Source: Pectobacterium peruviense (GTDB taxonomy: Bacteria; Pseudomonadota; Gammaproteobacteria; Enterobacterales; Enterobacteriaceae). From it: a stretch of 64,000 bases of DNA. The stretch is from positions 1 through 64,000 of the forward strand of contig NZ_LXFV01000023.1 in assembly GCF_002847345.1 (NCBI RefSeq), in the 5' to 3' direction. Shown here piece after piece: positions 19,409 through 29,184 of this stretch (positions are counted from its first letter, which is position 1; the number at the start of each line of letters is the position of its first letter). The translations under genes were made by a program, and so were the position numbers. The notes below the pieces were generated by a model. That model ran no database searches. It was given only the letters and a program-made list of their open reading frames with translations, and was not told the DNA's origin.

Positions 19409-19748
19409 CTTCTTGCTTCCTTAAACCTATAGGATGGCTAACGTCCAAAACGCTAGCCATGAGCCGCCGTCAGAAGTATTGCGACAGCGACATTGACTCA
19501 ATGATATTGTACCGATGCCACTAGCTACAAAAAAACGCCATTTTTTGTAGGGTTATTTTTCTCGTCGCTTTGCGTCGCTGATGAAATCAACGCCAAAAAA
19601 TGCTGATAAATCAATCGAAAAAACAACTATTAACGTTTTTTCACTATTCTGTATGAATAAAGCGACCGTGCCTACTTTTTTATGACGCCGTTTTCAGGAA
19701 TACTGTGAGGATTGAGCGAGTTAAGGATTATGTTCGGTCACTTTTATT
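19409..19748. other. Divergent intergenic region grxD-mepH
   Basis: 340 bp with no gene. It holds an AT-rich inverted repeat, CTACAAAAAA and TTTTTTGTAG around ACGCCA (19525-19550), about 120 bp upstream of grxD. The role is unknown. Both promoters should lie here. Confidence 0.4.
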
Positions 19749-20600
19749 ATGCGCTTATTTATTACTCTTTTTATATTATTTTTCAGTAATCTATCCCTGA
19801 ACGTCGTTCAGGCTGCGCCGCATACCCCGCATTCGGCACCGAAGAAAAACGTCGTTGAAGAAACGAATAAGAAAAGCCGTCAAACAAAGAGTAATGCTAA
19901 ATCACCGACGCCGATCAAAAGCAAAAAACCCGAACCTACCGCAGTCAGCACTAAAACCAAACCCCGTAGCGCTAACAAATCGACAGAAAAAAAACCGTCA
20001 CGGACACAAAGCAGCACGCCCGCGCTAGTAAAGAAAAACCTTAAAAAACTGAAACCTGAAGACGAGAAGCAGACAACTGCACAGGCCAGAGTTAAAACCG
20101 GGTTAAAGAAAACCGCACTCAAAGAGAAGGTGGATAAAAACCCGTCTCCCACCGAAAAAGGAATGGCGCTGAGCGCGGCGCATAAAAAACGCTATCAGCA
20201 TGCCAAAACGACCGCCATGAATAAATTGATGAGCCAAATAGGTAAACCGTACCATTGGGGCGGCTCATCTCCCTTTACCGGATTCGACTGTAGCGGACTG
20301 GTTTATTACGCCTATAAAGACGTCGTCAAGATCCAAATCCCGCGTACCGCAAACGAAATGTATCACCTACGTGATGCCGCGCCGATTAAAAAGAGTGAAC
20401 TAGAAAGTGGCGATTTGGTCTTCTTCCGCATCAATAATCGTGGCGCAGCCGATCACGTTGGGGTTTATCTGGGAGAAGGGAAATTTATCCAGTCGCCGCG
20501 TACGGGCTCAGATATTCGCATCAGCAAGCTGAGCGAAGATTATTGGCAGGAGCACTACGTTGGCGCGCGTCGCGTGGTCACGCCACAGACCATTCGTTAA
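19749..20600 (+). CDS. mepH: Peptidoglycan DD-endopeptidase MepH (NlpC/P60)
   Basis: A 283-residue exported hydrolase that in E. coli cuts D-Ala-mDAP crosslinks during wall growth. The signal peptide is at 1-22. A long, low-complexity Lys/Thr/Ser-rich linker covers about 25-135. The NlpC/P60 domain follows, with the catalytic Cys in FDCSGLVYYAY, the His in ADHVGVYLG and a further polar residue after SPRTGSDI. E. coli MepH is 271 residues, and the linker here accounts for the difference. In E. coli sodB and ydhP come next. Here they are absent. Confidence 0.9.
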   Translation: MRLFITLFILFFSNLSLNVVQAAPHTPHSAPKKNVVEETNKKSRQTKSNAKSPTPIKSKKPEPTAVSTKTKPRSANKSTEKKPSRTQSSTPALVKKNLKKLKPEDEKQTTAQARVKTGLKKTALKEKVDKNPSPTEKGMALSAAHKKRYQHAKTTAMNKLMSQIGKPYHWGGSSPFTGFDCSGLVYYAYKDVVKIQIPRTANEMYHLRDAAPIKKSELESGDLVFFRINNRGAADHVGVYLGEGKFIQSPRTGSDIRISKLSEDYWQEHYVGARRVVTPQTIR

Positions 20601-20613
20601 GCAAATTATACCG

Positions 20614-20664
20614 GTTATACCCTAAATAATTCAGACACGTTTATGCACCACCAACGTGTCTGAA
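20614..20664 (+). terminator. Hairpin after mepH fused to a repeat-end fragment
   Basis: TTCAGACACGTT and AACGTGTCTGAA form a 12-bp perfect stem (20630-20664). The bases just before it read TATACCCTAAATAATTC, the left end of the modular palindromic repeat family, without the rest of an element. It may terminate mepH, but has no T-tract. Confidence 0.5.
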
Positions 20665-20690
20665 TACCAACCAGCGCAGAAGCCGATCGG

Positions 20691-20780
20691 TTAGTTCAGC
20701 ACCGCAATAAAGCTAAACGCGATGATCACAGCTAACGAGCCAACGGTTGTCAGTAAAGACATCTTCAGATCTGTATCCAT
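20691..20780 (-). CDS. ynhF: Small membrane protein YnhF
   Basis: A 29-codon frame starting at 20780 after AAGGAG. The product begins MDTDLKMSLLTTVGSL and is a single hydrophobic helix to the C-terminus. E. coli YnhF is also 29 residues, begins MSTDLKFSLVTT, and lies next to purR in the same place, so length, sequence and position agree. Function is unknown. E. coli YnhF is a membrane-inserted stress-related microprotein as I recall. Confidence 0.88.
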   Translation of the reverse strand: MDTDLKMSLLTTVGSLAVIIAFSFIAVLN

Positions 20781-21110
20781 AAACCACTCCTTATTAGCGA
20801 ACAAGTTTCATCTGAAACTTCATCTAAAAAAAGACACCACCATGTGCAGCAGAACCCGCTTAGACGGTTAAAGCTACAAATAATAGGGTTATTACGATTC
20901 TTTCATAATTCTAGCGAAAAATCTCGGACGAATGCATCACTAATAGTATAAATTAGCCCTTTCACTTTCATGATAAATCGGACACAATCCGCTGTTTATG
21001 AAAGCGCTGCGTATCAGTCGAAAAACGTCAACCCAGACCCCTTCGGTATAACATTCGGCATTCTCCTTCTGAAATCCTGTTTTTTAGCTTAGAAGAAGAA
21101 CTTTAAACGT
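20781..21110. other. Divergent intergenic region ynhF-purR
   Basis: 330 bp holding the ynhF and purR promoters. It is AT-rich around 20875-20990. No gene was seen. Confidence 0.4.
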
Positions 21111-21126
21111 AGGCAAACGATTAACA
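21111..21126 (+). promoter_or_regulatory. Candidate PurR operator (PUR box)
   Basis: AGGCAAACGATTAACA fits the PUR box ANGCAANCGNTTNCNT at all but two fixed positions. It lies 45 bp upstream of purR, consistent with the autorepression known for E. coli purR. Confidence 0.6.
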
Positions 21127-21170
21127 ATATACTTACGTCTGTAACAGGTAAGTTCAGGAGTCATTTTTAG

Positions 21171-22196
21171 ATGGCAACGATTAAAGATGTGGCAAAACGT
21201 GCTGGCGTTTCCACCACAACCGTATCGCACGTGATCAATAAAACACGTTTCGTCGCCGAAGAGACTAAGGCAGCCGTCAGGGCGGCAATCAAAGAATTGC
21301 ACTATTCGCCCAGCGCCGTCGCTCGCAGCCTCAAAGTTAATCACACTAAATCTATTGGTTTGTTGGCCACATCCAGCGAAGCCCCCTACTTTGCCGAGAT
21401 CATTGAAGCAGTCGAAAACAGCTGTTATGCCAAAGGTTACACGCTGGTGCTGTGTAATTCTCATAACGACATTGGCAAACAGCGCGCTTATCTTTCCATG
21501 TTGGCGCAAAAGCGCGTCGACGGCCTGTTGGTGATGTGCGCCGAATACCCGCCGGAGCTATTGGGCATGCTGGAAGATTATCGCAGCATTCCAATGGTCG
21601 TCATGGACTGGGGACAGATGCACAGCGATTTTACCGATACGATTATCGATAACGCCTTTGAAGGTGGTTATATGGCGGGTCGCTACCTGATTGAACGCGG
21701 TCATCGAGATATCGGCGCGATCCCCGGCATTCAAGAGCGCAACACCGGCAGCGGGCGCTACCTCGGCTTTTTAAAAGCATTGAAGGAAGCCGACATCGCC
21801 GTGCGCGACGAATGGGTTGTTCAGGGCGATTTCGAACCGGAATCCGGCTATAAAGCCATGCATCAGATTCTCGCGCAGAAACAGCGACCTACGGCCGTAT
21901 TCTGTGGTGGCGATATTATGGCGATGGGTGCCATCTGTGCAGCCGACGAACTGGGCCTGCGCGTGCCACAGGATATTTCGGTGATCGGTTATGACAACGT
22001 GCGCCATGCGCGCTTCTTTACGCCAGCGCTGACCACCATCCATCAACCGAAAGAACGCCTGGGCCAATCCGCGTTTTCTATGCTGCTGGATCGTATTACC
22101 AGTAAGCGAGAAGATGCGCACGTCATTGAAGTACACCCGACGCTGATTGAACGTCGCTCGGTTGCCGATGGTCCATTCCGCGATTATCGCCGTTAA
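21171..22196 (+). CDS. purR: Purine repressor PurR (LacI family)
   Basis: A 341-residue regulator that binds PUR boxes with hypoxanthine or guanine as corepressor and represses purine synthesis genes. The N-terminal LacI helix-turn-helix ([20 protein letters not shown]) and hinge helix ([11 protein letters not shown]) are intact, followed by the periplasmic-binding-like core. E. coli PurR is also 341 residues. A candidate operator lies upstream. Confidence 0.97.
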   Translation: MATIKDVAKRAGVSTTTVSHVINKTRFVAEETKAAVRAAIKELHYSPSAVARSLKVNHTKSIGLLATSSEAPYFAEIIEAVENSCYAKGYTLVLCNSHNDIGKQRAYLSMLAQKRVDGLLVMCAEYPPELLGMLEDYRSIPMVVMDWGQMHSDFTDTIIDNAFEGGYMAGRYLIERGHRDIGAIPGIQERNTGSGRYLGFLKALKEADIAVRDEWVVQGDFEPESGYKAMHQILAQKQRPTAVFCGGDIMAMGAICAADELGLRVPQDISVIGYDNVRHARFFTPALTTIHQPKERLGQSAFSMLLDRITSKREDAHVIEVHPTLIERRSVADGPFRDYRR

Positions 22197-22252
22197 TCTC
22201 GACGACCAATACAGACGGTTTTTCTATTCCTGCCCGCTTTCCCTCTCTGCTT

Positions 22253-22286
22253 GCTCCAGCCAATTTTCTTGTATATTGGCTGGAGC
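22253..22286 (+). terminator. Perfect 12-bp hairpin after purR
   Basis: GCTCCAGCCAAT and ATTGGCTGGAGC pair perfectly around a 10-nt loop, about 56 bp after the purR stop. No T-tract follows on either strand. The remaining 215 bp before cfa should hold the cfa promoter. Confidence 0.5.
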
Positions 22287-22502
22287 AACTCTAAACTGAA
22301 CCCTGCGTTTCAGTTTCACTGATAAAACCAAAATAGCGATAGCCGCACGTCAGTAAGCAGGTCCGTGCTTTTGCCAATGAGATCCTGTTTACGTGCAAAT
22401 TTCTTCTTCATTTTTCTCTGGTGACAGCCGATACGTCGGTTGCAGTAAGTGCTGTCCAGGTGTTTTACGATACTTTTATACGTGAAAAGTTAAGGAGACA
22501 TG

Positions 22503-23654
22503 ATGGGATTACCTTATGCAGAAAAATGGGATCACGATACCGCGCCTTGGTTCCACATAATGCAAGACACGTTAGCCGCTGCGGATATCGCGATCAACGG
22601 TACTCGCCCCTTTGATATCCACGTTACCCATCCCCGCTTTTTTAAACGTGTCTTGCGAGAAGGTTCGTTGGGATTAGGTGAAAGCTATATGGACGGATGG
22701 TGGGAGTGCGAACGGCTGGATATGTTCTTCCATCGTGTCCTGCGTGCAGGGCTAGAAAATACACTACCTCGCCGCTTGCACGATCTTACTCGAGTCGCCA
22801 TTTCCCGCGTCACCAATTTGCAGTCCCGCAGACGTGCTCAGGTTGTCGGCAAAGCACATTACGATTTAGGTAATGATCTCTTTACCCTAATGCTCGATCC
22901 CTACATGCAATATTCCTGCGCTTATTGGAAACAGGCGCACACGTTGGAACAAGCGCAGGAAGACAAACTCACCATGATTTGCGAAAAACTCCAGCTAAGA
23001 TCAGGCATGACGCTGCTGGATATCGGCTGCGGCTGGGGCGGGCTTGCTGAGTTCGCCGCGCGTCGCTACGGTGTCTCCGTTTACGGCATCACCATCTCCA
23101 GAGAGCAACAGCGTCTGGCGCAACAGCGCTGTCAGGATCTTGGCGTCACCATTGCGCGACAAGACTACCGCGATCTGAACCAGCAATTCGATAGGATCGT
23201 CTCTGTCGGTATGTTTGAACACGTCGGCCCGCGCAACTATGGCGCTTACTTTCGCATGGCAAAACGCAGTCTTAAGCCCGATGGACTGTTCCTGCTGCAC
23301 ACTATCGGCGCCAATAAGACCAACCCGCACATTGATCCCTGGATTCATAAATACATCTTCCCCAACGGCTGTATTCCCTCTATACAACACATCGCGCAGG
23401 CAAGTGAGCCTTACATGGTAATGGAAGACTGGCACAACTTCGGTACCGATTACGATCGCACATTACTGGCATGGCATACACGCTTTCAACAAGGGTGGCC
23501 CCAGCTTTCCACACGCTACACCGCCCGTTTTCGTCGGATGTTTAGCTACTATCTGAACGCGTGCGCAGGGGCGTTCAGAGCCAGAGAGCTTCAGCTCTGG
23601 CAGATCGTATTCAGTATCAATGGAATTGACGGTGGATTACGCGTTTCGCGCTGA
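22503..23654 (+). CDS. cfa: Cyclopropane-fatty-acyl-phospholipid synthase
   Basis: Adds a methylene from S-adenosylmethionine to cis double bonds of membrane phospholipid acyl chains. The ATG at 22503 is preferred to the adjacent ATG at 22500 because of its spacing from AAGGAG. It gives 383 residues (E. coli 382). The SAM-binding motif is LLDIGCGWGGLAEFA (about 170), with MQYSCAYW and SVGMFEHVGPRNY conserved. In E. coli it is induced by RpoS at entry to stationary phase. Confidence 0.96.
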   Translation: MGLPYAEKWDHDTAPWFHIMQDTLAAADIAINGTRPFDIHVTHPRFFKRVLREGSLGLGESYMDGWWECERLDMFFHRVLRAGLENTLPRRLHDLTRVAISRVTNLQSRRRAQVVGKAHYDLGNDLFTLMLDPYMQYSCAYWKQAHTLEQAQEDKLTMICEKLQLRSGMTLLDIGCGWGGLAEFAARRYGVSVYGITISREQQRLAQQRCQDLGVTIARQDYRDLNQQFDRIVSVGMFEHVGPRNYGAYFRMAKRSLKPDGLFLLHTIGANKTNPHIDPWIHKYIFPNGCIPSIQHIAQASEPYMVMEDWHNFGTDYDRTLLAWHTRFQQGWPQLSTRYTARFRRMFSYYLNACAGAFRARELQLWQIVFSINGIDGGLRVSR

Positions 23655-23692
23655 GAGATAAAAGAGAAAACCGGATGATATTCATCCGGTTT
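23655..23692 (-). terminator. Terminator between cfa and ribE
   Basis: AAACCGGATGA and TCATCCGGTTT form an 11-bp stem with a 3-nt loop. On the minus strand TTCTCTTTTATC follows, so it faces ribE. The plus-strand side is A-rich and it may also stop cfa. Confidence 0.75.
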
Positions 23693-23714
23693 ACAAAAAG
23701 ATGCAGCGCGGGGA

Positions 23715-24350
23715 TTACTCTTCGCTGACGAGGTCGTTCGCCTGCTTGCTGGCTAACACGCGTTCTACGGTATCGACCACGGCCTGCGTTTGCGGGTCGA
23801 TTTCAATATTGATGCGATTGCCCAAGCGCTTCTGACCCAGCGTTGTACGGTTCAGCGTTTCTGGAATTAAATGCACGCAGAAACGTCCGCGTGTCACTTC
23901 TCCCACCGTCAGACTGATGCCATCAATCCCGACAAAGCCTTTATGCAGCACGTATTTCATCAGCGCTTCATCTGCCAGGCGGAACCAAATCTGATGATTA
24001 TTTTCTGAAACCTGAATCTTGACCACTTCCGCCGTACACATGATGTGGCCCGACATGACGTGGCCGCCGATCTCATCGCCAAATTTAGCGGCTCGCTCAA
24101 TATTCACGACATCACCTTCATGAATATCGCCCAGATTCGTTAGCCGTAGCGTTTCTTTCATAAGATCAAAACTGACGCGATCGCCATCAACGGCAGTTAC
24201 CGTCAGACAGCAGCCGTTGTGCGCCACTGAGGCACCGAGCGTAAGCCCTGGCAGCAGATCAGGGGGGAGTTGAATAACGTGCGTGCGAAAGTTGGATTTT
24301 TCTTCAATCGACACCACAGGTGCAGTGCCCTGAACAATACCGGTAAACAT
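23715..24350 (-). CDS. ribE: Riboflavin synthase alpha chain
   Basis: Dismutates two 6,7-dimethyl-8-ribityllumazine molecules to riboflavin. Two homologous lumazine-binding barrels are visible: MFTGIVQG and [12 protein letters not shown] in the first (1-90), and [10 protein letters not shown] and [13 protein letters not shown] in the second. The 211 residues are close to E. coli RibE/RibC (213). No FMN riboswitch is seen upstream. Divergent from mdtK, as in E. coli. Confidence 0.95.
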   Translation of the reverse strand: MFTGIVQGTAPVVSIEEKSNFRTHVIQLPPDLLPGLTLGASVAHNGCCLTVTAVDGDRVSFDLMKETLRLTNLGDIHEGDVVNIERAAKFGDEIGGHVMSGHIMCTAEVVKIQVSENNHQIWFRLADEALMKYVLHKGFVGIDGISLTVGEVTRGRFCVHLIPETLNRTTLGQKRLGNRINIEIDPQTQAVVDTVERVLASKQANDLVSEE

Positions 24351-24598
24351 GCGGTTTGCCTCTTAAAAACAAAGAAATGACTGTATGCAGTGTGCCCGAT
24401 ATTCCGCGGAAAACCAAACCAGAATACGGAGCGTCAAACGCTATCGAAACCGCAGCGTAACAAAAAGAATATATTCTCTTTCATGCTGGTTTACTTTTAT
24501 TAAGTCGTTACAATAACGCTCTCATTTTATTCTTGACGTTTTTCATATCCAGATTATTCATCCCGCTAGCAAAATTAAGTCATTCAAGGAAGGTATCC

Positions 24599-25972
24599 GT
24601 GCAACAGTATCTGACAGAAGCGCGTAAATTATCGGCGCTTGCTGTTCCTGTCATTATTGCGCAAGTGTCCCAAACGTCGATGGGTGTGGTTGACACCATC
24701 ATGGCCGGTGCTTATAGCGCCACCGATATGGCCGCCGTCGCAGTGGGAACCTCTATCTGGCTACCCGCCATTCTTTTTGGTCACGGTCTGCTATTAGCGT
24801 TAACACCGGTTGTCGCACAGCTCAACGGTTCCGGCCGTCGCGATCGTATTTCTCATCAGGTGCGACAATCTTTCTTTCTGGCCGCCATTATTTCTGTGCT
24901 GACGATGCTGGTGCTGTATCAGGGGGAATACGCGATTAATCTGATGAGCGACGATTCACCTGAACTGGCCGCAAAAGCCATCGGCTATCTCCATGCGTTG
25001 CTGTGGGGCGTTCCCGGCTATCTGTTCTATCAGGTGTTACGCTGTCAGTGTGAAGGGCTATCCAAAACCTATCCCGGCATGATGATTGGATTCATCGGGC
25101 TGTTAATCAACATCCCGATTAACTATATCTTTATTCACGGTAAATTTGGCATGCCCGAACTAGGCGGCGTCGGCTGTGGCGTGGCTACCGCATCGGTTTA
25201 CTGGATCATGATGCTGTTGATGATGCTCTACACTCGACGTGCTTCCTGGCTACGCGATATCCGCCTCCACTGTCCCGCATTCCGCCCAGATGTTGCCGTG
25301 CTGAAACGTCTGTTTGGCCTAGGCTTACCGATTGCGCTGGCACTGCTTTTTGAAGTCACGCTGTTTGCCGTGGTGGCACTGTTGGTATTACCGCTCGGTG
25401 TCGTCGATGTGGCCGGTCACCAGATTGCCCTGAACTTCAGCTCTCTCATGTTCGTTCTCCCGCTCTCGGTTGGCGTCGCCACGACTATTCGCGTCGGGCA
25501 CCGATTAGGGGAAGGTTCGGTTGAAAACGCCCGCATTGCGGCGCACACCGGTATCATGGCTGGTGTAGCGTTAGCCGGTTGCACAGCCATTTTTACCACG
25601 TTGCTGCGTGAGCCTATCGCCCTACTCTACAATCAGGATCCGTTGGTGGTTGCAATGGCTTCTCAGCTCATGCTGTTGGCTGCCGTTTATCAAATCTCTG
25701 ATGCCGTTCAGGCGATCGGCAGTGGCGTACTGCGAGGCTATAAAGACACCCGCGCGATTTTCTATATTACGTTCACCGCGTATTGGGTGTTAGGGTTACC
25801 GAGCGGCTACCTCCTCGCGTTGACGGATGTTATCGTGCCACGCATGGGGCCTGCGGGTTTCTGGTGTGGTTTCATCATTGGTCTGACAGCGGCAGCAGTC
25901 ATGATGGTGACGCGAATTCGTTTTCTTCAGCGCCAGCCTGCCGCACGAATCTTAGCGCGGGCAGCACGTTAG
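24599..25972 (+). CDS. mdtK: Multidrug efflux pump MdtK/NorM (MATE family)
   Basis: Inner-membrane cation/drug antiporter with twelve predicted transmembrane segments. The GTG at 24599, after AAGGAAGG, gives 457 residues starting [10 protein letters not shown], exactly the E. coli MdtK length. The longer upstream frame lacks family similarity. Conserved segments include [16 protein letters not shown] and [16 protein letters not shown]. The gene is followed by a large palindromic repeat and then tRNA-Val, the E. coli mdtK-valV order apart from ydhQ. Confidence 0.95.
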   Translation: MQQYLTEARKLSALAVPVIIAQVSQTSMGVVDTIMAGAYSATDMAAVAVGTSIWLPAILFGHGLLLALTPVVAQLNGSGRRDRISHQVRQSFFLAAIISVLTMLVLYQGEYAINLMSDDSPELAAKAIGYLHALLWGVPGYLFYQVLRCQCEGLSKTYPGMMIGFIGLLINIPINYIFIHGKFGMPELGGVGCGVATASVYWIMMLLMMLYTRRASWLRDIRLHCPAFRPDVAVLKRLFGLGLPIALALLFEVTLFAVVALLVLPLGVVDVAGHQIALNFSSLMFVLPLSVGVATTIRVGHRLGEGSVENARIAAHTGIMAGVALAGCTAIFTTLLREPIALLYNQDPLVVAMASQLMLLAAVYQISDAVQAIGSGVLRGYKDTRAIFYITFTAYWVLGLPSGYLLALTDVIVPRMGPAGFWCGFIIGLTAAAVMMVTRIRFLQRQPAARILARAAR

Positions 25973-25993
25973 ATAACGTTTCACTCTGTTTTC

Positions 25994-26330
25994 TACCCTA
26001 AATAATTCGAGTTGCGTGACAAAACGTTAGCGTTTTGAACAACGCAAAGCGTTGGCCCTTTAGGGCAAGGCCCATTTATGAGCCTTGTAACGCGGCAACC
26101 GAGCGACAAATTCGTCGGGAACGAATTTGACCAGCCAACGGCTGGCCTTCGGTGAGAGACAGGAAGTCTCTCATTTCATCCCCAGGAGCTTACACAAGTA
26201 AGTGACTGGGTGACAAATCTGCCGGGAGCGGATTTGAACGCTGCTTGCAGCGGCCCTTTAGGGCGAGGCCCACGACGGGCCGAGTATTTAAGAGCAGCCA
26301 ACGCACAAGCAGCTTGAAGTATGACGGGTA
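25994..26330. repeat. Modular palindromic repeat, copy B (337 bp, longest)
   Basis: Begins TACCCTAAATAATTCGAG and ends CTTGAAGTATGACGGGTA. These ends are imperfect inverted repeats of each other. Inside is a chain of short palindromes: AAAACGTTAGCGTTTT, GCCCTTTAGGGC, CAAATTCG to CGAATTTG, CCAGCCAACGGCTGG, GAGAGAC to GTCTCTC, CAAATCTG to CGGATTTG, a second CCCTTTAGGG, and GGCCCACGACGGGCC. No plausible protein is encoded. It looks like a non-autonomous, MITE-like or REP-like element. Confidence 0.88.
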
Positions 26331-26471
26331 TCGTCGAAAAAAACGGCGGAACGGATACAACCACAGCAATCGCGCTGGCAAGAGCACAAAATTGCATTTT
26401 TCCTCTTGCCAGTTTTCACCTTGCTCGCTACTATTCGCCTCGCTGTCAGACAGGCAGTTCGGTATCTAAAT

Positions 26472-26548
26472 GCGTTCATAGCTCAGTTGGTTAGAGCACC
26501 ACCTTGACATGGTGGGGGTCGTTGGTTCGAGTCCAATTGAACGCACCA
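26472..26548 (+). tRNA. valV: tRNA-Val (anticodon GAC)
   Basis: 77 nt with a full cloverleaf: acceptor GCGTTCA/TGAACGC, D-arm AGCTCAGTTGGTTAGAGC, anticodon arm CCACC-TTGACAT-GGTGG with GAC, variable loop, T-arm GTTCGAGTC, and an encoded CCA. It appears identical to E. coli valV and lies after mdtK, the E. coli position. Confidence 0.97.
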
Positions 26549-26856
26549 TTTCTTGTATTTTCTTCTCCACTGACTCCTTTTACATTGCCGTTCATCTTCC
26601 ATCTTCCGCCATTTATGATGAAATAAACGTCGCTATTTTCGACGGTTTATCCGCACACCGGTTTCCCAATAGCCCCACTTAAGCAACTAAATTAACCATT
26701 AAGTAACTAATCTCACAACATTTTTGCACTTCTTTGTTTCATCTGACCCGATTCAGCTAAAATTATTTAATAACCACTCATTATATAAGTGTATATAGCA
26801 CCACGTTGGTATTCCTTGTTTTTTACTTCTTAAAATCAGGATGTCAGGACACCGCT
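26549..26856. other. lldP upstream region with a 20-bp-spaced direct repeat
   Basis: 308 bp without a gene between tRNA-Val and lldP. TTAAGCAACTAA (26679-26690) recurs as TTAAGTAACTAA (26699-26710), exactly 20 bp apart, or two helical turns. This is a plausible paired binding site for an unknown regulator of the lactate genes. Confidence 0.45.
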
Positions 26857-28410
26857 ATGCACGATTATTTATATTTTTTGCTGGGTAGCTTCCCACTGCT
26901 GGTCATGATTGTTCTTATTCTCAAAATAAAAATGCCTATCCATCACGCGGTACTCATTACGTTGACGCTCACCGTAATTATCACCGCCCTATTTTGGCAC
27001 ACACCGCTAAGAACGCTGGGGTTAGCGGCAGGCTATGGCGCACTGAAAGGTTTATGGCCAATTATCATCGTTATTCTGGGGGCGATATACAGCTATAACC
27101 TGATGCAAAAAACACGCAGCATGGATGTGCTACGGGATGTTCTTGCCAGTATCAGCGATGATAAACGTATTCAGGTGTTGCTGATTTCATGGTGTTTTGG
27201 TGGTTTTCTCGAAGCGGCTGCGGGTTATGGCACCGCCGTTGCGATCCCCATCGGCATCCTTATCGCACTCGGCTTCAACCCGATGAAGGCAGCCATCGCA
27301 TCACTGGTCGCCAATACCGTCCCTACCGCCTTTGGTGCCGTCGGTATTCCGGTTTCGATTTTGGCAGAACAGGTTCATCTTCCGGTCACTACATTAAGCG
27401 CCACGGTTGTACTGCAACTGGCGTTATTCAACATTCTCCTTCCCTTTGTCATCATCGCAATCATTGGCGGCGGTATTAAAGCCATTCGCGGTGTGTTCGC
27501 TATTACGCTGGTGTGTGGCGTAACTACGCTGGTGCCGCAGTATATTGTGGCCGTCCATCTCGGAGCCGAATTGCCCGCCTTCGCAGGCAGTTTAGTCAGC
27601 CTGATTGCGGTTACGTTAATGGCAAAATGCCGTAAGAAAGAAACCGACACCACCTACCTTATCGACAGCGCTCAGCGCGTGTCCCTATCAGGCTATTCCG
27701 GCAGTCAATTGCTACGCGCCTGTGCGATTTATATCCTGATTTTTACCTTTATTCTGCTTTGTTCTCCGCTGTTCCCCACCATCAAAGGCGCCGTCTCTCA
27801 GGTGGCGTCCGTCATTCCCTTCCACCTAACGGAGACACAGGTGCTGAAGTTGAAGATCGACTGGATTGCCACTCCGGGCGTCCTGATCATCATCGCCAGC
27901 TTGCTGGGCGGTTTTATACAGGGCGCGAATCTGGGGACCATGCTGCATGTCTTCGCCAGCACGGTAAAACAGCTCAGAAATTCGATTATCGCGATTACCG
28001 CCATCGTCGCTATGGCAACAGTAATGGATGTCAGCGGACTGATCGCCACATTGGCACAAACGATGGTGGACGTAACCGGAGGTGGCTACCTGTTTATTGC
28101 TCCCGTGATTGGGGCGTTAGGCACTTTCGTCACTGGCAGCGACACCAATTCCAACGTGCTATTTGGCAAGTTGCAAACTATGGCTGCGGAAAAGCTGCAT
28201 GTTGATCCCGTCTGGCTGGCTGCGGCGAACACCGCTGGGGCCACTGGCGGCAAGATGATATCGCCACAAAGTATTGCGATCGCGGTGTCGGCAACACGCA
28301 TGGAAGGACAAGGCAGCGCGATTATGTCCGGTACGCTGAAGTATTGCGGCGTCTACATCATCATTCTTGGGCTCAAGGTCGGCCTGGTGTACTACCTATT
28401 TATGGCCTGA
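26857..28410 (+). CDS. lldP: L-lactate permease
   Basis: Inner-membrane lactate:H+ symporter, LctP family. The ATG at 26857 (AGGA upstream) gives 517 residues, with about twelve to fourteen membrane helices. Family marks include CFGGFLEAAAGYGTAVAIP and the C-terminal GSDTNSNVLFG and AAANTAGATGGKMISPQSIAIA. It is the first gene of a cluster with lutABC, so it most likely supplies lactate to the Lut oxidation complex. Confidence 0.93.
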   Translation: MHDYLYFLLGSFPLLVMIVLILKIKMPIHHAVLITLTLTVIITALFWHTPLRTLGLAAGYGALKGLWPIIIVILGAIYSYNLMQKTRSMDVLRDVLASISDDKRIQVLLISWCFGGFLEAAAGYGTAVAIPIGILIALGFNPMKAAIASLVANTVPTAFGAVGIPVSILAEQVHLPVTTLSATVVLQLALFNILLPFVIIAIIGGGIKAIRGVFAITLVCGVTTLVPQYIVAVHLGAELPAFAGSLVSLIAVTLMAKCRKKETDTTYLIDSAQRVSLSGYSGSQLLRACAIYILIFTFILLCSPLFPTIKGAVSQVASVIPFHLTETQVLKLKIDWIATPGVLIIIASLLGGFIQGANLGTMLHVFASTVKQLRNSIIAITAIVAMATVMDVSGLIATLAQTMVDVTGGGYLFIAPVIGALGTFVTGSDTNSNVLFGKLQTMAAEKLHVDPVWLAAANTAGATGGKMISPQSIAIAVSATRMEGQGSAIMSGTLKYCGVYIIILGLKVGLVYYLFMA

Positions 28411-28455
28411 TATCACAATAAAAAATCCATCTACATTGAGTAATGGGAGTCTGTC

Positions 28456-29175
28456 GTGAATGTTAATTTTTTTGTTACCTGTATTGGTGACGCCCTTAAA
28501 TCCCGTATGGCGCGTGATTCCGTACTGCTATTAGAGCAGTTGGGCTGCAACGTGCACTTTCCCGAAAAACAGTCATGTTGTGGGCAACCCGCCATCAACG
28601 GTGGTTATATCAACAGCGCCATTCCCGGTATGAAAAGCGTGATTGCCGCGCTGGAAGACAATGACGACCCGATCATTTCTCCCGCAGGTTCATGTATGAA
28701 CGCCATCCGCCACTATCCCGAATATCTGGCCGATGAGCCCGAATGGGTGCTACGTGCCGAGCGTGTTGCCGAACGCATGAAAGATCTGACCTCGTTCATC
28801 GTCAATACGCTGGGCGTGACGGACGTCGGCGCACGTTTGTCGGGGACGGCGGTTTATCACCCCTCCTGTAGCCTGTTTCGCAAATTGGGCGTGCGCGAAG
28901 AACCCATCGCGCTGCTCAGCCACGTTCAGGATTTACACTTACTGCCGTTTAAGGCAGAAGAAACCTGTTGCGGCTTCGGCGGCACGTTTTCGGTGAAGAT
29001 GGCAGAAATTTCCGGCGAAATGGTGAAAGAAAAAGTCAGCCATATGATGGAGGTCAAACCCGACTATCTGATTGGCGCCGATGTCAGTTGCCTGCTCAAT
29101 ATCGGTGGCCGAATGCAGCGTGAAGGCCACCCTGTCAAAGTGATGCACATCGCCGAAGTTCTGATGAGCCGCTAA
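28456..29175 (+). CDS. lutA: L-lactate utilisation protein A (LutA/YkgE)
   Basis: Iron-sulfur subunit of the LutABC lactate oxidation complex. The 239 residues hold two cysteine-rich CCG domains, with KQSCCGQPA near residue 42 and EETCCGFGGTFS near 175, as in heterodisulfide reductase-like and GlpC subunits. It starts 45 bp after lldP and ends 9 bp before lutB, forming one operon. In Bacillus subtilis LutABC oxidises L-lactate to pyruvate. Confidence 0.92.
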   Translation: MNVNFFVTCIGDALKSRMARDSVLLLEQLGCNVHFPEKQSCCGQPAINGGYINSAIPGMKSVIAALEDNDDPIISPAGSCMNAIRHYPEYLADEPEWVLRAERVAERMKDLTSFIVNTLGVTDVGARLSGTAVYHPSCSLFRKLGVREEPIALLSHVQDLHLLPFKAEETCCGFGGTFSVKMAEISGEMVKEKVSHMMEVKPDYLIGADVSCLLNIGGRMQREGHPVKVMHIAEVLMSR

Positions 29176-29184
29176 GGAGAGAAT

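Noticed and set aside
24351..24532. FMN riboswitch upstream of riboflavin genes ribE or ribA
   Set aside because: None of the conserved RFN blocks is present in either leader.
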